A stretch of DNA of 64,000 nucleotides from Pseudonocardia sp. C8 (GTDB lineage Bacteria > Actinomycetota > Actinomycetes > Mycobacteriales > Pseudonocardiaceae): the NCBI RefSeq assembly GCF_014267175.1, contig NZ_JACMTR010000002.1:1787001-1851000 (forward strand). The letters are read 5' to 3'. Below are positions 24,846 through 32,911 of this stretch, piece after piece; the stretch's first letter is position 1, and each line of letters opens with the position of its first letter. The notes below the pieces were generated by a model. That model was given only the letters and a program-made list of their open reading frames with translations, was not told the DNA's origin and made no database searches. The position numbers and the translations under genes are program-made.

Positions 24846-26738
24846 TCAGCGGGGGGCCTCGACGCGGGCGAGCGCGCGCACCAGGCCGGGGGACAGCCGG
24901 GAGGCGAGCAGCCCGGCGTGTGCCTCGGCGGTGACCGGGGCGAGCGGCCGGTCGCGTTCCACGGCCCGGACGAGCCGGGCCGCGACCCGCTCGGGGGTGT
25001 AGCCGCGCCGGGCGTACGCGGCGGCGGCCGCCTTCCGGCGGGCGTCCTGGGTGGACGCGTCGGTGCCGGCGAACCGGGTGGCGGTGGTGATCGGGGTGTT
25101 CACGAACCCCGGGCAGAGCGCGGTGACGCCGATACCCCGGCCGGCCAGCTCGGCGCGCAGGCACTCCGAGAGCATGAGGACGGCGGCCTTGGTGGTCGCG
25201 TACGCGGGCAGCGCCCGGGACGGCAGGTACGCCGCGGCCGACGCGGTGTTCACGAGGTGCCCGCCCTCGCCGTGCTCGGTGAGCAGCCTGCCGAAGTGCC
25301 GGCAGCCGTGCACCACGCCCCACAGGTTGACGTCGACGATCCGGTGCCACTCGTCGAGGGTGGTGTCGGCGAACGGCCCGGCGACGGCGATCCCGGCGTT
25401 GTTGACGACGACGTCCGGCACGCCGTGCTCGGCGGCGACCCGGGCGGCGAGCTCGGCGACGGCCGCGTCGTCGGAGACGTCCACGGTGTGCGCGACCGCG
25501 CGGCCGGCGCCGTGCCGGCGGGTGATCAGCTCGACCGTCTCGGCGGCGCCGCGCTCCGAGAGGTCCGCGACGACGACCCGGGTTCCGCGGTCGGCGAACG
25601 CGCGGGCGGCCGCCCGGCCGATCCCGCTCCCGGCTCCGGTGACGACGGCGAGCCCGCCGTCCCAGCGCACGGCCCGGTTCCGGCGCCCGCCGGAGGCGAC
25701 CAGCGCGGCTCCGCGGGCCCGAGCCCTCGTGAGCGCGGGCGCGATCCGGGCTCCGGCGCCGGCCGCGCTGTCGCCGGTGCGAGCCGCGGCGGGGCCGTCG
25801 CCGGTACGCGCTGCGGCCGGTCCGCCGGCGGTGGGCGGCGCGGGCGGTCCGGGTTCGGCCGGATCGGACCGGGCGTCGCCCGGGTACGCCGCGACCATCT
25901 CCCGGACGCACCGCGCGATCACGTCGGGCCGGTGCCGGACGATCCAGTGCCCGCCCGGCAGGTACCGCACCCGCAGGTCCGGGGCGAACTCCGCCGCGGA
26001 CGTCGCCAGTGCCGGGGTCACGTAGGCGTCCCCGCGCGGCGCGAGGACCTGCACCGGGACGCCGGTCCGCCGGGGCTCCGGCCGGCCCAGGCGCCGGGGC
26101 AGGTTGCGCCGGTACAGCTCGAGGCCGTGCACGGCGTCGCGGACCGACGGCCGGGGAACGGCCTCGGTGCGGGCCAGCACCCGGCCGAGCAGGCCGGTGC
26201 GGATGAGCAGCTCGGGCAGCACGGGCAGCCGGAACGCGAGCGTGTACCAGGAGTGCGCGGCCTGCGCGAGCACCGGCCGCAGGTCCCGGCGTGCCCGGCG
26301 GCGCAGGAACGCCGCTACGTGGTCGAGGCAGGGCCCGGAGATCGAGGTGAACGACGCGACCCGGCCGGCCAGCGCGTCCCCGGTCACCGCGTGCCAGGTC
26401 TGGATCCCGCCCCAGTCGTGCGCGAGCAGGTGCACCGGCTCGTGCGGGGAGACCGCGTCGCACACCGCGCGCAGGTCGGCGGCCAGCAGCTCGAGGTCGT
26501 AGCCGGCCCGGCCGTGCGGCGCCTCGGAGGCGCCGTGGCCGCGGACGTCGTAGGTGACGACGTGGTGGTCGGCGGCGAGCAGGCCGGCGACGGCGTCCCA
26601 GACGTGGCGGTCGTCCGGGTAGCCGTGCACGGCGACCACCGTCGGCCGGGACCGCTCGCCCCGCTCCTCGACGGCCAGCCGGAGCCCGTCGGGGGTGAGG
26701 ACCGTCCGGGTGCGTTCCGCCACCACGCTGTGAGACAC
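24846..26738 (-). CDS. EphD-like fusion: alpha/beta hydrolase plus SDR
   Basis: A 630-residue two-domain protein. Residues 1-290 are an epoxide-hydrolase-type alpha/beta hydrolase (VHGYPDDRHVW oxyanion segment, nucleophile elbow HDWGG, late PGGHW histidine). After an Ala/Pro linker (about 295-345), residues 360-620 form an SDR domain with TGAGSGIGRAAA, NNAG and the intact NTAS...YATTK tetrad. The arrangement matches mycobacterial EphD, linked to mycolic-acid metabolism. GTG 26738 is the transcription start predicted from TATGAT-N6-GTG, so the mRNA is leaderless. It heads the run that includes the diiron protein, reductase and TetR. Confidence 0.88.
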   Translation of the reverse strand: MSHSVVAERTRTVLTPDGLRLAVEERGERSRPTVVAVHGYPDDRHVWDAVAGLLAADHHVVTYDVRGHGASEAPHGRAGYDLELLAADLRAVCDAVSPHEPVHLLAHDWGGIQTWHAVTGDALAGRVASFTSISGPCLDHVAAFLRRRARRDLRPVLAQAAHSWYTLAFRLPVLPELLIRTGLLGRVLARTEAVPRPSVRDAVHGLELYRRNLPRRLGRPEPRRTGVPVQVLAPRGDAYVTPALATSAAEFAPDLRVRYLPGGHWIVRHRPDVIARCVREMVAAYPGDARSDPAEPGPPAPPTAGGPAAARTGDGPAAARTGDSAAGAGARIAPALTRARARGAALVASGGRRNRAVRWDGGLAVVTGAGSGIGRAAARAFADRGTRVVVADLSERGAAETVELITRRHGAGRAVAHTVDVSDDAAVAELAARVAAEHGVPDVVVNNAGIAVAGPFADTTLDEWHRIVDVNLWGVVHGCRHFGRLLTEHGEGGHLVNTASAAAYLPSRALPAYATTKAAVLMLSECLRAELAGRGIGVTALCPGFVNTPITTATRFAGTDASTQDARRKAAAAAYARRGYTPERVAARLVRAVERDRPLAPVTAEAHAGLLASRLSPGLVRALARVEAPR

Positions 26739-26763
26739 ATTGTCATCATAGAAAGTGTGTCAA
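26732..26763. promoter_or_regulatory. Palindromic operator over the EphD-operon -10 box
   Basis: Two 13-bp half sites (26732-26744 and 26751-26763, 9 of 13 positions symmetric, core GACACA/TGTGTC) flank the spacer ATCATA. On the minus strand the -10 hexamer TATGAT occupies 26750-26745 at the dyad centre and GTG 26738 is the predicted +1. A TetR repressor bound here would block the promoter. Confidence 0.65.
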
Positions 26764-26779
26764 CAAGCCGATGAGGATC

Positions 26780-26785
26780 TACGGT
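26780..26785 (+). promoter_or_regulatory. -10 element of the crotonase gene, leaderless
   Basis: TACGGT is followed by 6 nt and ATG 26792. The operator at 26732-26763 lies in its -35 to -65 zone, so both divergent promoters may share control. Confidence 0.5.
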
Positions 26786-26791
26786 GACGGC

Positions 26792-27574
26792 ATGACTGAG
26801 CAGTCAGCGGTGACCGTTTCCGAGGTTCTGGTCGAGCGGCGCGCCGGCGTCCAGCTGATCACCCTCAACCGGCCGCACGCGAAGAACGCGATCAACGAGA
26901 ACGTCGCGCGAGCGGTCGCCGCTGCCGTCGACGAGCTGGACGCCGACGACGACCTGCGGGCCGGTGTCCTCACCGGCGCCGGCGGCGTGTTCTCCGCCGG
27001 GATGGACCTCAAGGCGTTCCTGAAGGGGGAGCGTCCCTCGCTGCCCGGCCGCGGGCTCTGCGGGATCACCCAGACGCCGCCGCGCAAGCCGATGATCGCC
27101 GCCGTCGAGGGCTGGGCGCTCGCGGGCGGGTTCGAGATCATGCTGGCCTGCGACCTGGTGGTCGCCGGCCGGGGTGCCCGGTTCGGGGTGCCGGAGGCGA
27201 AGCGCTCCCTGGTCGCCGCCGGCGGCGGGGCCCTGGAGCTGGCGAACCGGGTGCCGCGCGCGCTGGCACTGGAGATGCTGCTGACCGGCGACCCGATCGA
27301 CGCCGCCCGGGCCGAGTCCGCCGGGCTGGTCAACCGGGTGGTCGACGACGGCGGCGCGCTCGACGCCGCGTGCGAGCTGGCCGGGCGGATCGCCGCCAAC
27401 GGACCGCTGGCGGTCGCCGCGTCGAAACGGGTCGTGCTGGAGAGCCCCGGCTGGGGGCAGGATCGCTGGGAGCGGCACGCCGAGATCGTCGAGCCGGTGC
27501 TCGGCTCCGAGGACGCCCGGGAGGGTGCGACCGCGTTCGCCGAGAAGCGCGACCCGGTCTGGCGGGGGCGCTGA
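26792..27574 (+). CDS. Crotonase/enoyl-CoA hydratase family protein
   Basis: A 260-residue protein of normal crotonase length: LITLNRPHAKNAIN, oxyanion-hole FSAGMDLKAF and GWALAGGFEIMLACDL, then FGVPEAKRSLVAAGGG, where one catalytic Glu is kept and the second position is not obviously acidic. It probably acts on an acyl-CoA. It is divergent from the EphD-like operon across only 53 bp containing the shared operator, so it may serve the same lipid pathway. Upstream ATG 26771 is a less likely start. Confidence 0.88.
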   Translation: MTEQSAVTVSEVLVERRAGVQLITLNRPHAKNAINENVARAVAAAVDELDADDDLRAGVLTGAGGVFSAGMDLKAFLKGERPSLPGRGLCGITQTPPRKPMIAAVEGWALAGGFEIMLACDLVVAGRGARFGVPEAKRSLVAAGGGALELANRVPRALALEMLLTGDPIDAARAESAGLVNRVVDDGGALDAACELAGRIAANGPLAVAASKRVVLESPGWGQDRWERHAEIVEPVLGSEDAREGATAFAEKRDPVWRGR

Positions 27575-27602
27575 CCGCGCAGGTCGCGGCGCACGACAGC
27601 GG

Positions 27603-28229
27603 TCAGGGCAGGTACAGGTCGCAGCGCCCGGCGTCGACGGCCTCGACGGCGCCGCCGGTGTGCGCGGCGAGCCAGTCGGCGAACCCGTCCGTCCCGGACG
27701 GTTCGACGGCCACCGTGAACGTCACGTCCGCGCCGTGCGTCACGTCGCGCAGCCGGTACGGCGAGTGGCGCAGGTCGTGCTCCAGCCGGCCCGCCCGGTC
27801 GTGCGGCACGGCGAGCAGCAGCTCCCGGTGCGGGACCCGGCGGAGCACGCCGACCACGTCGAGCGTCTCGGACAGCGCGCCGGAGTAGGCGCGGACCAGG
27901 CCGCCCGCGCCGAGCTTGGTGCCGCCGAACCACCGGGAGACGACGGCGACCACGTCGGTCAGCTCCCGGCGGGTCAGTACCTCCAGCATCGGGACGCCCG
28001 CGGTGCCGGAGGGTTCGCCGTCGTCGCTCGAGCGGGCGGTGAGGTCCCCGGTCGCCGGGTTCCCGACCCGCAGCGCGGTGCAGTGGTGGGTGGCGTCCGG
28101 GCCGGCCCTGCGGACCCGCTCGACGACGGCTGCGGCGTCGTCGACGCCGGACACCCGGGCGACCGTGCAGCGGAACCGGGAGCGCTGGATCTCGATCTCG
28201 TGCTCCCCATCCCGCGCTATCACCCGCAC
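27603..28229 (-). CDS. YigZ/IMPACT family protein
   Basis: A 208-residue protein of the YigZ (UPF0029) family. The conserved core reads HHCTALRVG, SSDDGEPSGTAGVPMLEVL, and VVAVVSRWFGGTKLGAGGLVRAYSGAL. A C-terminal DUF1949-type domain follows. Bacterial members are of uncertain function; the eukaryotic relative IMPACT regulates translation. GTG 28229 is used, GTG 28223 being an alternative. Confidence 0.88.
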   Translation of the reverse strand: MRVIARDGEHEIEIQRSRFRCTVARVSGVDDAAAVVERVRRAGPDATHHCTALRVGNPATGDLTARSSDDGEPSGTAGVPMLEVLTRRELTDVVAVVSRWFGGTKLGAGGLVRAYSGALSETLDVVGVLRRVPHRELLLAVPHDRAGRLEHDLRHSPYRLRDVTHGADVTFTVAVEPSGTDGFADWLAAHTGGAVEAVDAGRCDLYLP

Positions 28230-28385
28230 GGCGGTACCGGGGTACAGGTCACAGCGTGACCGCGCTCGCGATCGGCGGCGCTACGGGATCGATTCAGCGC
28301 ACACTGGGGACGTCCGGTGAGGAGGCCGCCCGCCTCACCCGGCGGGGCGTCCCCTCGCATCGCACCGATGAAGGGAACTCCACCC

Positions 28386-28505
28386 ATGAGCACCACCCTC
28401 CGCAGCCTGCGCACCGGTCTCGTCCGGATCGCCCGCCGTATCGATGCCTACACCCTGCAGGCGTTCAACCCGGTCTACCCGACCCCGGCGACCACGCAGC
28501 GCTGA
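28386..28505 (+). CDS. 39-residue hypothetical protein
   Basis: A short basic peptide starting MSTTLRSLRTGLVRIARRID and ending YPTPATTQR, with an AAGGGAA site before ATG 28386 (ATG 28368 is an alternative start). It ends 40 nt before a strong terminator, consistent with a real small gene. The leader holds a GGTGAGG/CCTCACC stem at 28315-28338. No function is known. Confidence 0.5.
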   Translation: MSTTLRSLRTGLVRIARRIDAYTLQAFNPVYPTPATTQR

Positions 28506-28545
28506 CCCCGGTCGCCGTGACGCCCCGCCCTCGTGACCACACGCC

Positions 28546-28592
28546 ACGAGCGGGCCGTTCGTGGCACCAGCTGCCACGAACGGCCCGCTCGT
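28546..28592. terminator. Perfect 21-bp inverted repeat, bidirectional terminator
   Basis: Arms 28546-28566 and 28572-28592 pair perfectly around CCAGC. Each arm contains ACGAGCGGGCCGTTCGTGG, itself nearly palindromic. It separates convergent genes, and related sequence occurs at 48257-48312 and 59182-59204. Confidence 0.85.
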
Positions 28593-28614
28593 CGGAGAGG
28601 GGCGGACGGTGCGC

Positions 28615-28911
28615 TCAGTCGCCGGGCGGCGGCGCCGACGGCAGCTGCAGCGGGCGCAACCGCACCCACAGCACGAACAGGGCACCGATCACCACCATGA
28701 CGATCCCGGTGCTCAGGTTCAGGTTCAGCCCGCCGGTCTTGGCCAGGTTCTCCGGGTCGTTCCCCGCGACCAGCCCCATGATCACCAGCACGATGCCGTA
28801 GACCCCGAACAGCAGGGCGATCACCGAGCGCAGGTCGAACAGGTTGGTCGCGGTCGCCGAGACCGGGGCCTCGGCCCCGGCCCGGACGTCGTCGGGGTTG
28901 TCGTCGCTCAT
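28615..28911 (-). CDS. Small membrane protein, symporter-associated
   Basis: A 98-residue protein with two hydrophobic segments (VIALLFGVYGIVLVIMGLVAG and LSTGIVMVVIGALFVLWV) and polar ends. It begins 16 nt after the SSS symporter gene on the same strand with a GGAGGAG site, so it is probably co-expressed and may assist the symporter. Family not recognised. Confidence 0.75.
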   Translation of the reverse strand: MSDDNPDDVRAGAEAPVSATATNLFDLRSVIALLFGVYGIVLVIMGLVAGNDPENLAKTGGLNLNLSTGIVMVVIGALFVLWVRLRPLQLPSAPPPGD

Positions 28912-28927
28912 CGGAAGTCTCCTCCGC

Positions 28928-30613
28928 TCAGCCGGTCACGACGTAGAGGACCACGGTCAGCACGAGCACCGCGACGGCGAGCATCGCCGGGGAGCGGTAC
29001 CAGCCCGCGTCGTCACCCTCGGTGGTGTGCGTGCGGGCCTCCTTCGGGGTGAGGCTCCACACCAGGCCGGTCAGCTCGGCCTCCGGGCGCGGCGCCGTCA
29101 CCATCGAGACCGCGCCGGCGACACCGACGCCGACCACGAACGCGGCGATCGCGCCGAGGAAGCTGCCGGCCTGGCTGGACATCGCCAGCACCTCGAGCCG
29201 CACCAGCAGGTCGATCGTGACCGCGGCGGCGGTGCCGGACAGCAGCCCGATCCAGGCCGACGGCCCGGTCATCCGCTTCCAGAACAGGCCGAGGATGAAG
29301 ATCGCGAACAGCGGCGCGTTGAAGAAGCTGAACAGGGACTGGATGTAGTCCATCAGGTTCTCCGAGCCGGACGCGATGAACGCCGTGCCGATGGCCAGGA
29401 TGCAGCCGATGATCGTGACCAGGCGTCCGACCTGCAGGTAGTAGTGGTCGTCGCGGCCGGTCCGGACCCAGTCCTGCCAGATGTCGTAGGTGAACACCGT
29501 GTTGAACGAGCTGATGTTCGCCGCCATGCCGGCCATGAAGGCGGCGAGCAGGCCGGCGATCGCGACGCCGAGGATGCCGTTCGGCAGCACCTCCTTCATC
29601 AGCAGCGACAGCGCGTTGTTGTACGTGATCCCGTCGACCGCCTCGCCGCCGCCCGCCTTGACCTGGCTGATGTGCGGCACCAGGATCCCGGCGATCATGC
29701 CGGGGGTCACGATGACCAGCACGACCAGCGCCTTCGGGAAGGCGCCGATGATCGGCGTGCGCCGGGCCGCCGACATGCTCTTCGCCGACAGCGCGCGCTG
29801 GACCTCGGCGAAGTTCGTCGTCCAGTACCCGAAGGAGAGCACGAAGCCGAGGCCGAACACGATGCCCAGCACCGACAGGAACGGGTTCGCGACCTCGGTC
29901 AGCGGGGTGCCCGGCCAGGCGTCGAGGTCGGCACCGCCGCTGGGGCCCTCGGTGACCCCCCGGATCAGGCCGTCCCAGCCGCCGACCCGGGCCAGCCCGG
30001 CCACGGTCAGCGGGACGAGCAGCGCGAGGATCACGAAGAACTGCAGGACCTCGGTGTAGATCGCCGCGGACAGCCCGCCCAGGCTGATGTAGGCGAGCAC
30101 GACGACCGCGGCCACCGGGACGGCGACGTAGAGCGGCCAGCCGAGCAGCGCCTCCAGGACCAGCCCGAGCGAGAACAGGTTGACCCCGGCGATGAGGATC
30201 GAGGCCACGGCGAAGACCACGGCCTGGACCCGCTGGGTGGTCTTGTTGAACCGTTTGAGCAGGAACTCCGGGACGCTGCGGGCCTTCGAGCCGTAGTAGA
30301 AGGGCATCATCACGATGCCGAGGAACACCATCGCGGGGATGGCGCCGAGCCAGTAGTAGTGCACGGTCGGCACGCCGTACTGGGCGCCGTTGGCGACCAT
30401 GCCGATGAGCTCGATCGCGCCGAGGTTCGCCGAGATGAACGCCAGCCCGGTGATCCAGGCGGGCATCGACCGGCCCGACAGCAGGAAGTCCAGGCTGGAC
30501 GAGACCGAGCGGCGCGCCGCGTAGCCGATGCCGAGCACGAGTGCGAAGTAGAACGCCACCAGCAGGTAGTCGACGATGTTCGGGTCCAGGCGGAGGATCT
30601 CCGAGGACGTCAT
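28928..30613 (-). CDS. Sodium:solute symporter (SGLT-like sugar transporter)
   Basis: A 561-residue member of the SSS family with about 14 membrane segments. Features include FLLSGRSMPAWITGLAFISANLGAIELIG near the start, conserved in sugar symporters of the vSGLT type, and YWTTNFAEVQRALSAKSM in the middle. Na+-coupled galactose or glucose uptake is inferred from similarity and from divergence with a DeoR - galT operon. ATG 30613 follows a GGGGGG stretch. A good minus-strand promoter lies at 30751-30779. Confidence 0.88.
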   Translation of the reverse strand: MTSSEILRLDPNIVDYLLVAFYFALVLGIGYAARRSVSSSLDFLLSGRSMPAWITGLAFISANLGAIELIGMVANGAQYGVPTVHYYWLGAIPAMVFLGIVMMPFYYGSKARSVPEFLLKRFNKTTQRVQAVVFAVASILIAGVNLFSLGLVLEALLGWPLYVAVPVAAVVVLAYISLGGLSAAIYTEVLQFFVILALLVPLTVAGLARVGGWDGLIRGVTEGPSGGADLDAWPGTPLTEVANPFLSVLGIVFGLGFVLSFGYWTTNFAEVQRALSAKSMSAARRTPIIGAFPKALVVLVIVTPGMIAGILVPHISQVKAGGGEAVDGITYNNALSLLMKEVLPNGILGVAIAGLLAAFMAGMAANISSFNTVFTYDIWQDWVRTGRDDHYYLQVGRLVTIIGCILAIGTAFIASGSENLMDYIQSLFSFFNAPLFAIFILGLFWKRMTGPSAWIGLLSGTAAAVTIDLLVRLEVLAMSSQAGSFLGAIAAFVVGVGVAGAVSMVTAPRPEAELTGLVWSLTPKEARTHTTEGDDAGWYRSPAMLAVAVLVLTVVLYVVTG

Positions 30614-30750
30614 GCCCCGACCCCCCGCCGTCCCTCCCGGGCCCGCGCCGGGGCCGTCCCGCAGTGGTCCATCTCGGACTCCTCGCCGTCGAGTGTCAAC
30701 GTGCTGCCGGCGGCGCCGCCGCTGCGGGCGGGTGGCCACAGGCCACCGCA

Positions 30751-30779
30751 CAAGCTAGACCGAGGTCGGACAGAAGTGA
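30751..30779 (-). promoter_or_regulatory. Promoter of the symporter operon
   Basis: On the minus strand, TTCACT (30779-30774) and TAGCTT (30756-30751) are spaced by 17 nt. The leader to ATG 30613 would be about 130 nt. Confidence 0.5.
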
Positions 30780-30786
30780 ACACGTT

Positions 30787-30806
30787 CGCTCGGATCCGAT
30801 ACCGAG
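30787..30806. promoter_or_regulatory. Palindrome in the sugar-gene divergent region
   Basis: GCTCGG and CCGAGC flank an 8-bp spacer just upstream of the symporter -35. It is a candidate DeoR operator. The rest of the 342-bp gap (30614-30955) holds both promoters and no gene. Confidence 0.4.
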
Positions 30807-30864
30807 CAGTGATCTTTACGCCCGAATCTGCCCGCTCGGGCGGATCCGGGACCGGAACGGCGTC

Positions 30865-30893
30865 TTGTATGCCGTTCGGATTTGTTGCATTCT
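30865..30893 (+). promoter_or_regulatory. Candidate promoter of the deoR-galT operon
   Basis: TTGTAT and CATTCT are separated by 17 nt within a locally AT-rich stretch (GGATTTGTTGCATTCTGTG). The transcript would start about 55 nt before ATG 30956. Confidence 0.4.
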
Positions 30894-30955
30894 GTGCGAG
30901 TGATGGCTGTTCCCGCGCGGGCGAGGAGAGGCCGCGACGACGAGCGGCGGGAGCG

Positions 30956-31759
30956 ATGAGCCTGCTCGCCGAGCAGCGGCGCGAGGTCATCGTCGAGCGG
31001 GTCCGCTCGCAGGGTGCGGTCCGGGTCTCCGAGCTGGCCGAGCACCTCGGCGTGTCCGAGATGACCGTGCGGCGCGACCTCGACGTGCTCGCCCGCCGGC
31101 GCCTGGTGGACAAGGTGCACGGCGGCGCGACGGCGATCGGCGAGCACACCACCGAGGAGCCCGGTTTCTCGGCGAAGTCGGTGCGCGAGCTCGAGGAGAA
31201 GGACGCCATCGCCGCCGAGGCCGCCCGTCTCGTGACACCGGGGTCGGCCGTCGGCCTGTCCGCGGGGACGACGACCTGGCGGCTCGCGCACCGGCTCGCG
31301 AGGATCCCGCGGCTGACCGTCGTCACCAACTCGCTCGCGGTCGCCGAGGCGCTGCACACCGGGGGCGCGGAGTCCCGCGGCACGACGGTGATCCTCACCG
31401 GCGGGGTGCGGACGCCGTCCGAGGCGCTGGTCGGGCCGGTCGCGATCGCCGCGCTCCGCTCGCTCAACCTGGAGATCGTCTTCCTGGGCGTGCACGGGAT
31501 GAGCGCCGCCGCGGGGTTCTCGACGCCGAACCTGACCGAGCGCGACACGAACCGGGCGCTGGTCGACGCCGGTCAGCAGCTCGTCGTCGTCGCCGACCAC
31601 ACCAAGTGGGGCACGGTCGGCATCTCGACCATCGCCGAGCTCGGCGAGGCGGACGTGCTGGTCACCGACTCCGGCCTGGCCGACGCCGACCGCGCGGTCC
31701 TCGAGGGCGAGGTCGACCGCGTCGTCATCGCCCGGACCGCCCGACCTGGAAGGCAGTGA
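30956..31759 (+). CDS. DeoR/GlpR family transcriptional regulator
   Basis: A 267-residue DeoR-type repressor. The N-terminal helix-turn-helix is RREVIVERVRSQGAVRVSELAEHLGVSEMTVRRDLDVL, followed by the DeoR signature VDKVHGGA. The C-terminal sugar-phosphate-binding domain includes VGLSAGTTTW, VVTNSLAVAEAL and DHTKWG. It overlaps galT by one base (TGATG) and is divergent from the symporter, so it probably senses a phosphorylated galactose intermediate. ATG 30956 has a GGGAG site. Confidence 0.9.
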   Translation: MSLLAEQRREVIVERVRSQGAVRVSELAEHLGVSEMTVRRDLDVLARRRLVDKVHGGATAIGEHTTEEPGFSAKSVRELEEKDAIAAEAARLVTPGSAVGLSAGTTTWRLAHRLARIPRLTVVTNSLAVAEALHTGGAESRGTTVILTGGVRTPSEALVGPVAIAALRSLNLEIVFLGVHGMSAAAGFSTPNLTERDTNRALVDAGQQLVVVADHTKWGTVGISTIAELGEADVLVTDSGLADADRAVLEGEVDRVVIARTARPGRQ

Positions 31760-32847
31760 TGGAGAAGGTGCAGAAGCTCTCGACGCGGATGGCCGACGGG
31801 CGGGAGATCATCTGGTTCGACGGCCCCGGGCACCCTCCACGTGACCCCGCGCGGCTGGCCGACCCCCGTGACCTGCCCGCGGTCACCCCCGCCTCCCAGC
31901 TGCGCCACGACGCGCTGGCCGGGGAGTGGGTGACGATCGCCGCCCACCGCCAGGACCGGACCTACCAGCCGCCGGCCGACCAGTGCCCGCTGTGTCCGAG
32001 CCGGGACGGCCGGCACACCGAGGTCCCGTCGCCCGAGTACGAGGTCGTGGCGTTCGAGAACCGGTTCCCGTCCTTCGGGTCCGCGCCCGGGACGCCGCCG
32101 CCCGCGGACCTGGCCACCCCGGTCGCCACCGCGGGCCGCTGCGAGGTCGTCTGCTTCACCGACGACCACGCGATGCCGTTCTCCCGGCTCTCCCCGGAGC
32201 GGGTGCGGCTGGTGCTGGAGGCCTGGGCGGACCGGACCGCCGAGCTGGGTGCCCGGCCCGGGGTGCGGTACGTCTTCCCGTTCGAGAACCGCGGCGCCGA
32301 GATCGGGGTGACGCTGTCGCACCCGCACGGCCAGATCTACGCCTACCCGTACGTGCCGCCGTTCCCGCAGCGGATGCTGGCGCACGTGGCCGCGCACCGC
32401 GCGGCGACCGGCGAGAACCTGTTCGACGTGCAGCTGGCGGCCGAGCGGGCGGGGACGCGGGTCGTCGTCGCCGGCGAGCACTGGACCGCGTTCGTCCCGG
32501 AGGCGGCGCGGTGGCCGGTCGAGGTGCACCTCTACCCGCACCGTCCGACGCCGGACCTGCCGGCGCTGGACGAGGCGCAGCGCGACGAGTTCGCCTCCGT
32601 CTACCTCGACGTGCTGCGCCGCCTCGACGCGCTCTACGACGACGAGCTGCCCTACGTCGCGGGCTGGAACCAGGCCCCGGTCCGGGAGGCCGACGGCCGC
32701 GCCGACGCCCGGCTGCACCTGCGCGTGCACTCGATCCGCCGGGCCCCCGGCAAGATCAAGTATCTGGCGGGGTCGGAGTCCGGGGCGGGGGCGTTCATCT
32801 CCGACGTGCTGCCGGAGGCGGTGGCGGAGCGGCTGCGGTCGCTCTAG
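31759..32847 (+). CDS. galT: Galactose-1-phosphate uridylyltransferase
   Basis: A 362-residue GalT of the Leloir pathway, exchanging UMP between UDP-glucose and galactose 1-phosphate. The active-site His-Pro-His is in SHPHGQIYAYPYVPP (His188 and His190; the second carries UMP). The zinc-type CPLC pair is in QCPLCPSRDG, and RFPSF, FPFENRG and HLRVHS are conserved. galK and galE are not in the window. Translation is coupled to deoR. A strong terminator follows. Confidence 0.92.
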   Translation: MEKVQKLSTRMADGREIIWFDGPGHPPRDPARLADPRDLPAVTPASQLRHDALAGEWVTIAAHRQDRTYQPPADQCPLCPSRDGRHTEVPSPEYEVVAFENRFPSFGSAPGTPPPADLATPVATAGRCEVVCFTDDHAMPFSRLSPERVRLVLEAWADRTAELGARPGVRYVFPFENRGAEIGVTLSHPHGQIYAYPYVPPFPQRMLAHVAAHRAATGENLFDVQLAAERAGTRVVVAGEHWTAFVPEAARWPVEVHLYPHRPTPDLPALDEAQRDEFASVYLDVLRRLDALYDDELPYVAGWNQAPVREADGRADARLHLRVHSIRRAPGKIKYLAGSESGAGAFISDVLPEAVAERLRSL

Positions 32848-32865
32848 CCGCGTCCGGGTAGGCGT

Positions 32866-32897
32866 CGAGGCCGGTCCCTCCCCAGGGACCGGCCTCG
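32866..32897. terminator. Bidirectional terminator after galT
   Basis: A perfect 14-bp stem, CGAGGCCGGTCCCT with its complement, and a CCCC loop lie between the convergent galT and NlpC/P60 genes. Confidence 0.85.
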
Positions 32898-32911
32898 GAC
32901 GACAGTGGACG

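Noticed and set aside
28844..31759. Very long open frames antisense to or overlapping real genes, such as a 970-codon frame across the symporter.
   Set aside because: Long shadow frames are expected at this GC content. The symporter and DeoR proteins have clear families, whereas the antisense product is low complexity.
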